From the NCBI GenBank assembly GCA_040901795.1, contig JBBDYH010000174.1, forward strand, positions 1-58,449: a stretch of DNA of 58,449 bases. The letters run 5' to 3'. The notes below the pieces were generated by a model. The model was not told where the DNA came from, made no database searches, and saw nothing but the letters and a program-made list of their open reading frames with translations. The DNA is from JBBDYH01 sp040901795. GTDB taxonomy: Bacteria > Planctomycetota > Planctomycetia > Pirellulales > JALHPA01. This document shows positions 15,830 to 24,200 of the stretch, piece by piece. The first letter of the stretch is position 1; each line of letters opens with the position of its first letter. A program made the translations under genes and the position numbers.

Positions 15830-17020
15830 ATGCAAATTGCCGTTCTCCGTGAAAGCTTTCCGGGCGAGAGGCGCGTGGCGATCGTGCCCGCGGTCGTTCC
15901 GTCACTCGTCAAACTTGGTTTGGATATCCTCGTCGAGGCCGGCGCCGGTGCAGCGGCCGGGTTTCCCGACGGCGCCTATGAAAAGGCGGGCGCGAAGATC
16001 GTCCTCAATCGCGGTGACGCGGCGGCGGCCGATTGTCTGTTGCAGGTGCGGACGCTGGGCGCCAATCCCGTCAATGGACAATCGGATTTGCCCCTTTTGC
16101 GAAGCGGCCAGGTAGTGATCGGCCTGTGCGATCCGCTGTCGAACCCGCAAGCGGCCAGCCAGCTTGCCGAACGCGGCGTGACGGTGTTTGCGCTGGAGTT
16201 GATGCCCCGGATCAGCCGGGCACAGAGCATGGACGTGCTCTCGTCGATGGCCACTGTCGCCGGTTACCGGGCCGTGCTGTTGGCCGCCACGACGCTGCCC
16301 AAGATGTTTCCGTTACTCACCACCGCCGCCGGCACGCTCACACCCGCCAAGGTATTTGTCATCGGCGCCGGTGTGGCGGGGTTGCAGGCGATCGCCACGG
16401 CGCGGCGGCTGGGCGCGGTCGTTTCCGCGTACGATGTGCGCTCCGCGGTGAAGGAACAGATCCAAAGCCTTGGCGCGAAATTCGTCGAGATGCCGCTCGA
16501 AGCCGGCGCGGCCGAAGTAGAGGGCGGCTACGCGAAACAGATGGACGAGGATTTTTATCGGCAACAGCGCGAACTCTTGGCGCGCGTCGTGTCCGAAAGC
16601 GACGTGGTCGTCGCGACGGCCGCCATCCCCGGCAAGCAAGCGCCGCTGCTGATCACCGCGGAAGCAGTTCGCGGCATGCGGCCCGGCTCGGTAATCGTCG
16701 ATCTGGCGGCCGAGCGCGGCGGCAATTGCGAGCTGACGAAGCCCGGCGAGACGATCGAAACCCAGGGCGTGACAATCATCGGACGCGCCAATTTACCTTC
16801 AGAAGTCCCCAATCACGCCAGCCAGATGTTCGCCAAAAATGTGGCGACGTTTCTTGCACATTTCATCAAAGCTGGGCAGTTCCATTTCGACACCACCGAC
16901 CAGATTACGCGCGACACAATGATCGCACGCGGCGGCAATGTCGTGCATCCCGCGGTTCAAAAGCTGCTCTCGCAAGAAGAGAGGGAGAGGGGAAGAGGGG
17001 GAGAGGGGGAGAAAGAATGA
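15830..17020 (+). CDS. pntAA: Proton-translocating NAD(P) transhydrogenase, subunit alpha part 1
   Basis: 396 residues; the NAD(H)-binding domain I of the enzyme that couples hydride transfer from NADH to NADP with proton entry. The start MQIAVLRESFPGERRVAIVP is typical. NAD-binding fold: VFVIGAGVAGLQAIATA near residue 180, DVRSAVKEQIQSLGA, GAAEVEGGYAKQM, then VVATAAIPGKQAP and RPGSVIVDLAAERGGNCE. The normal domain seems to end around NVVHPAVQKLL; the last 16 residues (SQEERERGRGGEGEKE) are encoded by a purine-rich repeat and look like a recent extension. Its stop overlaps the IVP gene start (ATGA). The partner subunits are on the opposite strand downstream, unlike the usual operon. Confidence 0.95.
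   Translation: MQIAVLRESFPGERRVAIVPAVVPSLVKLGLDILVEAGAGAAAGFPDGAYEKAGAKIVLNRGDAAAADCLLQVRTLGANPVNGQSDLPLLRSGQVVIGLCDPLSNPQAASQLAERGVTVFALELMPRISRAQSMDVLSSMATVAGYRAVLLAATTLPKMFPLLTTAAGTLTPAKVFVIGAGVAGLQAIATARRLGAVVSAYDVRSAVKEQIQSLGAKFVEMPLEAGAAEVEGGYAKQMDEDFYRQQRELLARVVSESDVVVATAAIPGKQAPLLITAEAVRGMRPGSVIVDLAAERGGNCELTKPGETIETQGVTIIGRANLPSEVPNHASQMFAKNVATFLAHFIKAGQFHFDTTDQITRDTMIARGGNVVHPAVQKLLSQEERERGRGGEGEKE
16972..17016. repeat. Purine repeat, left arm flanking the IVP gene
   Basis: A run of GAGAGGGAGAGGGG, AGAGGGGGAGAG and GGGGAGAAAG units. It encodes the C-terminal extension of PntAA and ends at the IVP start codon. The complementary pyrimidine run lies at 17425-17476. Confidence 0.75.
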
Positions 17021-17388
17021 GGATCCAGCGGCACACAGAACTGCAAGTTTATCAACGGGCATTTGATGCGGCGATGCAGATCTTTGAACTGTCGCGTCGA
17101 TTTCCAAAAGAGGAAACGTATTCGCTGACTGATCAAATCAGGAGATCGTCGCGATCCGTTTGCGCGAATATCGCCGAGGCTTGGCGTAAGAGACGCTACG
17201 AGGCTGCCTTCATCAGTAAACTCTCGGATTCCGAAACCGAAGCATCCGAGACACAAGTCTGGCTCGAATTCGCTGTGAAATGTGGTTACCTGGACCGTGA
17301 TGCCGCGACACAGTTGTATAAACAATACGAGGAGATAACTCGGATGCTAGTCGACATGATCAATCACTCGAAGGATTGGCTACTCTAG
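17017..17388 (+). CDS. Four-helix bundle protein, S23/IVP family
   Basis: 123 residues from the ATG that overlaps the pntAA stop. Family marks: LQVYQRAFDAAMQIFELSRRFPKEETYSLTDQIRRSSRSVCANIAEAW, KRRYEAAFISKLSDSETEASETQVWLEFAVKCGYL and the C-terminal YEEITRMLVDMI. These proteins were first found in intervening sequences of 23S rRNA genes and form pentameric four-helix bundles; they also occur as accessory proteins of retroelements (the avd type). No rRNA or reverse transcriptase gene is visible here. The gene is bracketed by purine-rich inverted repeats, suggesting that gene and flanks moved together (inference). Confidence 0.92.
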   Translation: MRIQRHTELQVYQRAFDAAMQIFELSRRFPKEETYSLTDQIRRSSRSVCANIAEAWRKRRYEAAFISKLSDSETEASETQVWLEFAVKCGYLDRDAATQLYKQYEEITRMLVDMINHSKDWLL

Positions 17389-17424
17389 CAACGATTCTTC
17401 TCGATAGTACGTTCCACCGAAATA

Positions 17425-17476
17425 TCTCCCCTCTCCCCCTCTCCCCCTCTCCCCCTCTCGCAGTCTCCCCCTCTTC
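17425..17476. repeat. Pyrimidine repeat, right arm flanking the IVP gene
   Basis: CTCCCC and TCTCCCCC units in tandem, the reverse complement style of the left arm at 16972-17016. It abuts the pntB stop codon at 17478. Confidence 0.75.
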
Positions 17477-17477
17477 G

Positions 17478-18965
17478 TCAGAGGGACTTCATGGCGGCGA
17501 CCAGCTTCGAGAGCGAACTCTTCGCGTCCCCGAACAGAAGCGCGCACTTCGGGTCGTAGAACAGCTCGTTCTCGATTTGTGAGAAGCCGGGGTTCATGCT
17601 GCGCTTCAGCACGATGACGCTCTTGGCCTGGTCGGCGTTGAGAATTGGCATGCCGTAGATCGGGCTCGACGCGTCCTTTTTCGCCGCCGGGTTGACGACG
17701 TCGTTGGCGCCAATCACCAGCGCCACGTCGGCACGGCTGAACTCGTGGTTGATCTCGTCCATTTCAAAGAGCTTGTCGTACGGCACGTTCGCCTCAGCCA
17801 GCAGCACGTTCATGTGACCGGGCATGCGGCCGGCGACCGGGTGGATAGCATACTTCACCTCGCCGCCGCGCGATTCGATCTGCTCGGCCAGCTCGCGGAC
17901 CTGGTGCTGCGCCTGGGCGACGGCCATGCCGTAACCAGGCACAATGATCACGCTACTGGCGTAGGCGAGTTGGATTGCGGCGTCGTCTACGGAGACGCTC
18001 TTGACGATTCTCTCGTCCGCTCCAGCGACGGCGGCCTCTTGCTCGGCCACGGCGCCGAACGCGCCGAACAGCACGTTGCGGAACGAGCGGTTCATTGCCC
18101 GGCTCATCAGGATGGAAAGAAAGAACCCGCTGGCGCCGTCGAGCGCGCCGGCGATGATCAGCACGTTGTTTTGCAACGCGAAACCGGTGGCCGACGCCGC
18201 CAAACCGGCATAGCTGTTCAACAGCGAGATCACTACCGGCATGTCCGCCCCACCGATGGGCAGCACAATGAGCACACCAACCGCCAACCCCAGCGCCACC
18301 ATCAAGTAAAACATCAGCGGATGCCACCAGTCCTGGCTCGATGCGGCGATCAGGCCAATAAACAGCACGACTGCCAGGCCAAAAAGACCGATGTTGATCT
18401 CGTTCTGAAACTTGTACGTGATCGGGCGGCTCGGTACAAAACCTTGCAGCTTGCCGAACGCCATGAAGGAACCGGTGATCGTCAGCGACCCGAACAAAAC
18501 TTCGAACCCCAAGGCCAGCATCTCGAACGTGCTGAAGTCGAGCGGCATCTCCGTTCGCGCGGCCAGCCGCATGTACTCGTGGCGCATGTGGTCGTAGTGC
18601 TCGATGCCGACAAGCGTGGCGGCCAGCGCGCCGAAGGCGTGTGAGATTGCCGTTCGCTGGGGGATGGCCGTCATCGGCATCCAGATCGAAATCGCCGCGC
18701 CGATGCCGGAACCGACTACGAGGCCGACAATGATCCAGATGTAGCTGACGATTTCTTCCTTGATCAGCGTGCCGATCACGGCCAGGAGCATCCCCGCGGC
18801 GGCAAGCTGCATTCCGCGGCGCGCCTTGTCGGGCGCAGTCAACCCGCGTAAGCCCAAGATGAAAAGCGCCGAGGCCGCCAGGTAACAGACTTCGATGAAC
18901 AATCGCCGCGCGTCGAGGGATTGCACGGTGAGATACGGTGTGGCTTGAGCGAGAAGCTGCGTCAC
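17478..18965 (-). CDS. pntB: Proton-translocating NAD(P) transhydrogenase, subunit beta
   Basis: 495 residues from a GTG at 18965 that overlaps the pntAB stop (GTGA) and has GAGGAGC just upstream. About eight to nine TM segments lie in the first ~290 residues (domain II, with conserved HAFGALAATLVGIEHY, LTITGSFMAFGKLQG, VLPIGGADMPVVISLLNSYAG and ALDGASGFFLSILMSRAMNR). Domain III binds NADP: VIIVPGYGMAVAQAQH, HPVAGRMPGHMNVLLAEANVPYD, VIGANDVVNPAA, GMPILNADQAK, VLKRSMNPGFSQIENELFY, all conserved. Inner membrane. Convergent with pntAA. Confidence 0.96.
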   Translation of the reverse strand: MTQLLAQATPYLTVQSLDARRLFIEVCYLAASALFILGLRGLTAPDKARRGMQLAAAGMLLAVIGTLIKEEIVSYIWIIVGLVVGSGIGAAISIWMPMTAIPQRTAISHAFGALAATLVGIEHYDHMRHEYMRLAARTEMPLDFSTFEMLALGFEVLFGSLTITGSFMAFGKLQGFVPSRPITYKFQNEINIGLFGLAVVLFIGLIAASSQDWWHPLMFYLMVALGLAVGVLIVLPIGGADMPVVISLLNSYAGLAASATGFALQNNVLIIAGALDGASGFFLSILMSRAMNRSFRNVLFGAFGAVAEQEAAVAGADERIVKSVSVDDAAIQLAYASSVIIVPGYGMAVAQAQHQVRELAEQIESRGGEVKYAIHPVAGRMPGHMNVLLAEANVPYDKLFEMDEINHEFSRADVALVIGANDVVNPAAKKDASSPIYGMPILNADQAKSVIVLKRSMNPGFSQIENELFYDPKCALLFGDAKSSLSKLVAAMKSL

Positions 18966-19255
18966 GTCCGGCGCTCCTCGCGCTTGAACATCTTCAGCAT
19001 GCGGTCGGTGATCATGAAGCCGCCGACGACGTTGATCGTCGCCGCGGTGACGGCGATCAGGCCAAGCGCCGTGCTCATCGCCCCGCGGTCGGCCCCCGCC
19101 GCGACCAGCGATCCGACCAGCGAAATCCCCGAGATCGCGTTTGTGGCCGACATCAGCGGCGTGTGCAACAGCGCGGGGACTTTGGTGATCACCTGAAAAC
19201 CGACGAAACCGGCCAGCACGAAGACGTACAACTGGAGGATGGAGAGGGAGTCCAT
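18962..19255 (-). CDS. pntAB: Proton-translocating NAD(P) transhydrogenase, subunit alpha part 2
   Basis: 97 residues from the ATG at 19255, chosen because MDSLSILQLYVFVLAGFVG matches the family start. The frame is open further upstream, but that part is low-quality. Three TM segments: LYVFVLAGFVGFQVI; the middle one, containing LLHTPLMSATNAISGISLVGSL; and GLIAVTAATINVVGGFMITDRML. The stop overlaps the pntB start by 4 bases, so the two are translationally coupled. Together with PntAA and PntB it forms the full enzyme, although PntAA is encoded on the other strand. Confidence 0.94.
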   Translation of the reverse strand: MDSLSILQLYVFVLAGFVGFQVITKVPALLHTPLMSATNAISGISLVGSLVAAGADRGAMSTALGLIAVTAATINVVGGFMITDRMLKMFKREERRT

Positions 19256-19380
19256 AGGGATATTGCATAGAAGTTGGTTCAACGATGTGGCCATGCTATC
19301 GCGGTCGCCGCGGCTTCGCAATACGATCTACGAGAGCCTATAATCGCGGGCAGGACCGTCAGTGCGTTCGCGATCTGCAC

Positions 19381-19473
19381 TGTAGGGAACGGCCTCCGTG
19401 CCGTTCCGTTGGGCAAGTTGACGTACCGATGCCGATTGGCGCTCCCGGAACGCCACAGAGGGCATTCCCTACA
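19381..19473. repeat. MITE-like repeat A, copy 2
   Basis: 93 bases with ends TGTAGGGAACG (19381-19391) and CATTCCCTACA (19463-19473, one mismatch). It is similar to 8039-8133 along both arms (GGCCTCxGTGCCGT and GGAACGCCAC) but diverged in the centre. It lies between the divergent pntAB and nagB genes, so their promoters must lie around or within it. Confidence 0.85.
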
Positions 19474-19516
19474 GAAGCCGCCGTCATGTCGCAAATCAAC
19501 AAGAGAGAGCCACACC

Positions 19517-20251
19517 ATGCATCCCCGCACGTTCGACGACAAACAACAACTTGGCAAGCAAGCTGCCGCTGACGGCGCCGCAGCGATTCGGCAGGCGATT
19601 CAACAGCGCGGCGCGGCGAACATCATTGTGGCCACTGGCGCGTCACAATTCGAAGTGCTCGATGCCTTGAGCCGCGAGCCGGACATCGCCTGGCACCGCG
19701 TTCACGGTTTTCATCTCGACGAGTACGCGGGGCTGCCGATTACGCATCCGGCCTCGTTTCGCCGTTATCTCTGGCAGAGGTTCGTTAGCCGGTTGCCCCT
19801 GCCGTTGGCGGCGTTCCATTTCCTCGACGGCGAGCGCGATTTGCAGAGCGAGTGCCGTCGCGTGGGCGCCGTTTTGCGGGATCATCCCATCGATGTGGCG
19901 TTTGTCGGAATCGGCGAGAACGGCCATTTGGCGTTCAACGATCCACCCGCGGATTTCAATACCGAAGAGCCGTATATCCTGGTCGAGCTGGACGATGCCT
20001 GCCGGCGGCAGCAGTTCGGCGAGGGTTGGTTTCCGACGTTCGACGACGTGCCCCAGCGGGCGATCAGCATGTCGATCCGGCAGATTATGAAAAGCAAGAC
20101 GATCGTCTGCAGTGTGCCCGACCGCCGCAAGGCGGAAGCTGTCCGCAATTCGCTGAAGGGGCCGGTTACTCCCGACGTTCCGGCGTCGATTTTGCAAAAA
20201 CACTCGAACGTGACGATTTACCTGGACCGCGAATCGGCGTCGCTTATTTAG
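19517..20251 (+). CDS. nagB: Glucosamine-6-phosphate deaminase
   Basis: 244 residues from the ATG at 19517, with AAGAGAGAG 8 bases upstream; the longer open frame runs back through repeat A and is not coding. The enzyme turns GlcN-6-P into fructose-6-P and ammonia. Family residues: IIVATGASQFEVLDAL (phosphate loop), VHGFHLDEYAGL with Asp68-Glu69, PIDVAFVGIGENGHLAFNDPP with Glu134 and His137 of the active-site lid, and a C-terminal core. Cytoplasmic. Followed after 79 bases by nagA, the enzyme acting just before it in the pathway. Confidence 0.94.
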   Translation: MHPRTFDDKQQLGKQAAADGAAAIRQAIQQRGAANIIVATGASQFEVLDALSREPDIAWHRVHGFHLDEYAGLPITHPASFRRYLWQRFVSRLPLPLAAFHFLDGERDLQSECRRVGAVLRDHPIDVAFVGIGENGHLAFNDPPADFNTEEPYILVELDDACRRQQFGEGWFPTFDDVPQRAISMSIRQIMKSKTIVCSVPDRRKAEAVRNSLKGPVTPDVPASILQKHSNVTIYLDRESASLI

Positions 20252-20330
20252 GTTCAAGGTTTAGAGTTCAAGGTTCAAAGTTCTCATTCCACCCGACAAC
20301 CTTGAACCTGGAACCTTGAACTTGGAACCC
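20251..20330. repeat. GTTCAAGG inverted repeat G between nagB and nagA
   Basis: GGTTCAAGGTT (20251-20261) is mirrored by AACCTTGAACC (20298-20308). Further GTTCAAGG and CCTTGAAC units lie inside, so the whole gap can fold as a long imperfect hairpin. It touches the stop of nagB and the start of nagA. Confidence 0.8.
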
Positions 20331-21239
20331 ATGGCTTACTTCGATCTTCAAGTCAACGGTTACGGGGGAATCGATTTCAACCAGGACGACTTGCGCGCGG
20401 AGGACCTGCATGCGGCGTGCGAGCGCCTGGCGGCCGATGGCTTGGAAGGGATTCTGGCGACAATCATTACCGAGTCGCTCGACACGATGGCGGCTCGTCT
20501 GAGGCGGCTTGTCGAGCTGCGCGAGCAGGATGCGGTCGTGCAGCGCGTCATTACAGGATTGCACATCGAAGGGCCCTTTATTAACGAGGCAGACGGATAT
20601 CGCGGCGCGCATCCGCTCGATGCCGTCCGGCCGGCGAAACTGGACGATGCCCTGCAATTGCTCGATGGGGCCGGCGCGTTGGCGCGGATCGTAACGCTCG
20701 CGCCGGAGTGCGATCCGGGGTTGCAAGTAACGAGCCGATTGACCCAAGAAGGAGTGGTCGTTTCGGCCGGCCACTGCAATCCGACGCTCGACGAGCTTAA
20801 GGCCGCGATCGATGCAGGGCTGTCGATGTTCACGCATTTGGGAAACGGCTGCCCGATGCAAATGCACCGGCACGACAACATCGTTCAACGCGTGCTGAGC
20901 TTAACCGATGAACTCTGGATTACGTTCATCGCCGATGGCGCACATATTCCGTTGTTTGCGTTGAAGAACTACCTCGATGTCGTCGGCCTTGATCGAGCGA
21001 TCGTGGTGACCGACGCGATTGCGCCCGCCGGCCTGGGGCCGGGCAATTACACTGTTTCGAGATGGCGAGTGAGAATAGGCGACGACCTAGTGGCTCGCGC
21101 TCCAGACGGCAGTCATCTCATCGGCGCGGCGATGAGCATGCCGCGGGTGATCGAGAACCTCCGGTCGATTGGATTAAGTGACGCGGATGTTGAGCTAGTT
21201 ACTTTTCATAATCCAAAGCGCGCTATTGGAAAGAGTTAA
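20331..21239 (+). CDS. nagA: N-acetylglucosamine-6-phosphate deacetylase, compact form
   Basis: 302 residues from the ATG at 20331 (a TTG at 20316 inside the repeat is the alternative). Removes acetate from GlcNAc-6-P to feed NagB. Metal and catalytic positions are present: HIEGPF with Glu80, SAGHCNP with His148, MFTHLGN with His169 and VTDAIAPAG with Asp228. The family is usually about 380 residues with a small beta-sandwich built from both ends. Here the N-terminal strands are absent (the protein opens directly with FDLQVNGYGGIDFN) and it stops at NPKRAIGKS, before the usual ~40 C-terminal residues. The last 17 bases overlap the convergent CxxCH gene. Confidence 0.9.
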   Translation: MAYFDLQVNGYGGIDFNQDDLRAEDLHAACERLAADGLEGILATIITESLDTMAARLRRLVELREQDAVVQRVITGLHIEGPFINEADGYRGAHPLDAVRPAKLDDALQLLDGAGALARIVTLAPECDPGLQVTSRLTQEGVVVSAGHCNPTLDELKAAIDAGLSMFTHLGNGCPMQMHRHDNIVQRVLSLTDELWITFIADGAHIPLFALKNYLDVVGLDRAIVVTDAIAPAGLGPGNYTVSRWRVRIGDDLVARAPDGSHLIGAAMSMPRVIENLRSIGLSDADVELVTFHNPKRAIGKS

Positions 21240-24200
21240 TCACTGACCAGCGGCGAGTTACGGCCCGTTGGGCTTGATGATGTGTGTGGTGCTCCAGGTC
21301 CCAGGGCTGCGCCTTGGGCTTTCGAGCTGGAATGGCGACTTGTTTTGGACTAGCTAAATACGCCACGAGCGCACGCACGTCGTCTTCGGAGAGTGGCTTC
21401 ACAAGCTCGATCGGCATCATCGAGATCGCCGCCGTCTGGATGTTCTCAATGTCGGAGCGCGGATAAGTCAAAAGCTCGTTGGGCGTTTGGACGGTTACCG
21501 TCTGTTTGTCTTGGGCTTTGATAATCCCGGTGACTACGCGGCCATCGGCGAGCGTGACGGTGGAGGTTTGATACTCCTTGGCCATCACGGCGCTAGGCTC
21601 GAGCACGTTGCTTAGCACATACTCGAGGTTGGCGCGGTTCGAGCCGGTGAGGTCTGGCCCAACCTTGCCCCCTTCTCCAAACAGGGTGTGGCACTGGGCG
21701 CAGGTCTTGGCGAAAATGGCCCGGCCGTGCGAGGCTTCTTCGGGGCGCGGCGGCTTGTTGGTAAGGATCGCCATCCAGCGGGCGATCTCAACCTTGGCGT
21801 CGGCGGACTGATCCGAGACGCTGCCCCAAACTTCGCTCAACCGCGCAGTGACGGCTTTGTCCTTGAGGTTTTTGATCTGCCTTGCCAGATCAGCGGGCAG
21901 GTCGCCGGACGGGATTTCTTCATTGGCGATGGCATTCAGCAGTGCTAGCGCGTAGCTCTTGCGCGAGCTCAGCGTGGCGAGGGCGTCGCGCTTTTCGCTC
22001 GCAGCGAGGTTGCGATAGACGGCCACAATGCCGGCCGGTGCGCTAGAATCTTCGAATGCTGCGAGCGCTCGAATCGCTGCGCCGCGAAGCGCGGCGTCCT
22101 GCAAAGCTTGCCGGAGCACTGGCGGTAATTCCTTATCGCGCGCCTTGACGAGCGCGTCGATGGCTTGCTCGCGATCGACAATCGACGCTGAAGCGTCGAA
22201 CACCATTTCGCGCAGGACGGCAAGTGTCGCCGCGTCGCCGAAAGTAGCCGCCAGCGTGCGGGCCTGCGACCGCATGCGGTCGTTCTTGGAAGCCAACAGC
22301 TTTTTGAATGCTTCAGGCCAAGCGGCAGGCGCGGCAACGTTGCGTTGACCTTTGAGGGCAGCATTTAATCCGTTCAACACCGCCAGGACTTGCGCGTCCG
22401 TCGGCGTGCGTTCGATAGCTTCGATTAGCAGTTGGATCGACTCGGGCCGCCCGTCCGATGCAATCCGCCGGACCATGAGCGGCAGAATCTGGGGGATCTT
22501 GGCGCGCAACGCCATATCGAGCGCCTCGCGAGGCCGCTCAACCGCAAGTGGCTCGATCGAATACCAATACATGAGTGGTAGGCTGTGATCATTTGAATCC
22601 TCTTCGTGCGCTAATACACGTGCCAACGCTTCACTGCTTGCGCCAATCCCAAGGCGTAGGGCAGCCGAGGCCGTGTAGAGTCGTTCAATAGGCTTTGAAT
22701 CTGCACGATTGCGCGCAGGGCGTTGAAGTGCCGCTTGGCTGGAGAGATATCGGCCTCGAACTTCCAGGCTAAGCTGCATGGACCAAGCGCGGATATAGGG
22801 GCTCTGATCTGCATATCCCGCGACAATAATGTCAGGAATTCGCATTCCGCTCCCCACCGTGTGCAGCACCCACAGCGCCCGCAATCGTCGCGACTCGTCT
22901 GGTTGTGCGGAGAATGTTTTGACCAGGTACTCTTCCGCGGCTTTCCCAATGAACTCCGGCAAAATGTGGTCGCCGCCCGGCACACGGGGAAGCTTCTTGC
23001 CGGCCGCCTCCCGTCTCCGCTCCGCGGCTCGCTCCTGCAAAATCCTCCGGCTATGTCGCACGTACCAGTCGTTCTTGTGCTCGACGAGCTTCGCCAGCTC
23101 CAAGTCGCTGAGCTTTTTCAGATCGACATCGACCTTCTCCGGCTCGCCATAGATCACCTTGAAGATGCGGCCGTTAGTGCGGTCGTGGCCGTTGGGGTCG
23201 TTGTGGTGACAGGCATTCTTGTCGTACCAGTCGATCATGTACACATCGCCGTCCGGACCGTAGCGCAGATTGATGATCTGCGACCATTGATCGTTGGTCA
23301 GCAAAAAATCGGGGCCGTGGCGACCGACGTACCCGCTGCCACGCGGCTCCAGGATGTCCATGTTGATCCGCTGGCCGTGGATGTTGTTCATGAAGATCTG
23401 ACCGCGGTACTTTTCGGGCCACTTACCGCCGAGATAGATCATCGCCCCGGCGTGCGCGTGCCCGCCGCCGACCGAGTCACTTTTGCTGTTGGCAGCATGC
23501 GGGTTGGGGCCGAGATAGTGCACGTGGTCGGCGATGGTCTTGATGTCGTCGTACGTGTGCGGATTGAAGTGCGAGCCGGCCTGCCGCTGATAGCGGCCGC
23601 CTTGAATGATGTGGTACAGGTGCGGGATCACGCACGCCGTGGCGAAGGCATGGCCGTAGTCGTTGAAATCGACGCCCCAAGGGTTGCTCGTACCCTCTGC
23701 AAAGACTTCGAACTCATGCCGCACCGGGTGATACCGCCAGATGCCCGCGTTAATCTTGGTGCGCTTGTCGTCGTGCGTGCCCGGCTTGCCTACGTTCGAG
23801 TGCGTGAACACGCCGTGGCAGCCGTAGAGCCAACCATCGGGTCCCCAGATGAACCCGTTGAGCGTCTCGTGCGTGTCCTGATAGCCCCAGCCGTCAAGCA
23901 GAACTTTCGCACCAGGCGGAACGTCCTTGGGAAAGGCGACGTCTGGCGTCTTCTGAGTGGCACTGCTCGCGGCGAGCAGTGGCACAGGGCCATCGGGAAT
24001 GTCGTCACCATTTCTGTCGGGGATGAACAACAGATACGGGGCCGCGCCCACCCACACGCCGCCGAAGCCAAGCTCCAACCCGCTGACGAGGTTCAGCCCC
24101 TCGATGAATACTTTTCGCTGGTCGTGTCGGCCGTCTCCGTCGGTGTCTTCGAAGATCACGATCCGGTCGCGGCCTTTGCCTTCCGCGGCGCGCCGCGGAT

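Noticed and set aside
16033..17016. Upstream in-frame extension of the IVP gene through pntAA
   Set aside because: The added part is the second frame of pntAA, which is clearly coding in its own frame; the true start is the ATG at 17017.
19274..19516. N-terminal extension of nagB
   Set aside because: It runs through repeat A and lacks family similarity; the ATG at 19517 has a purine-rich site upstream.
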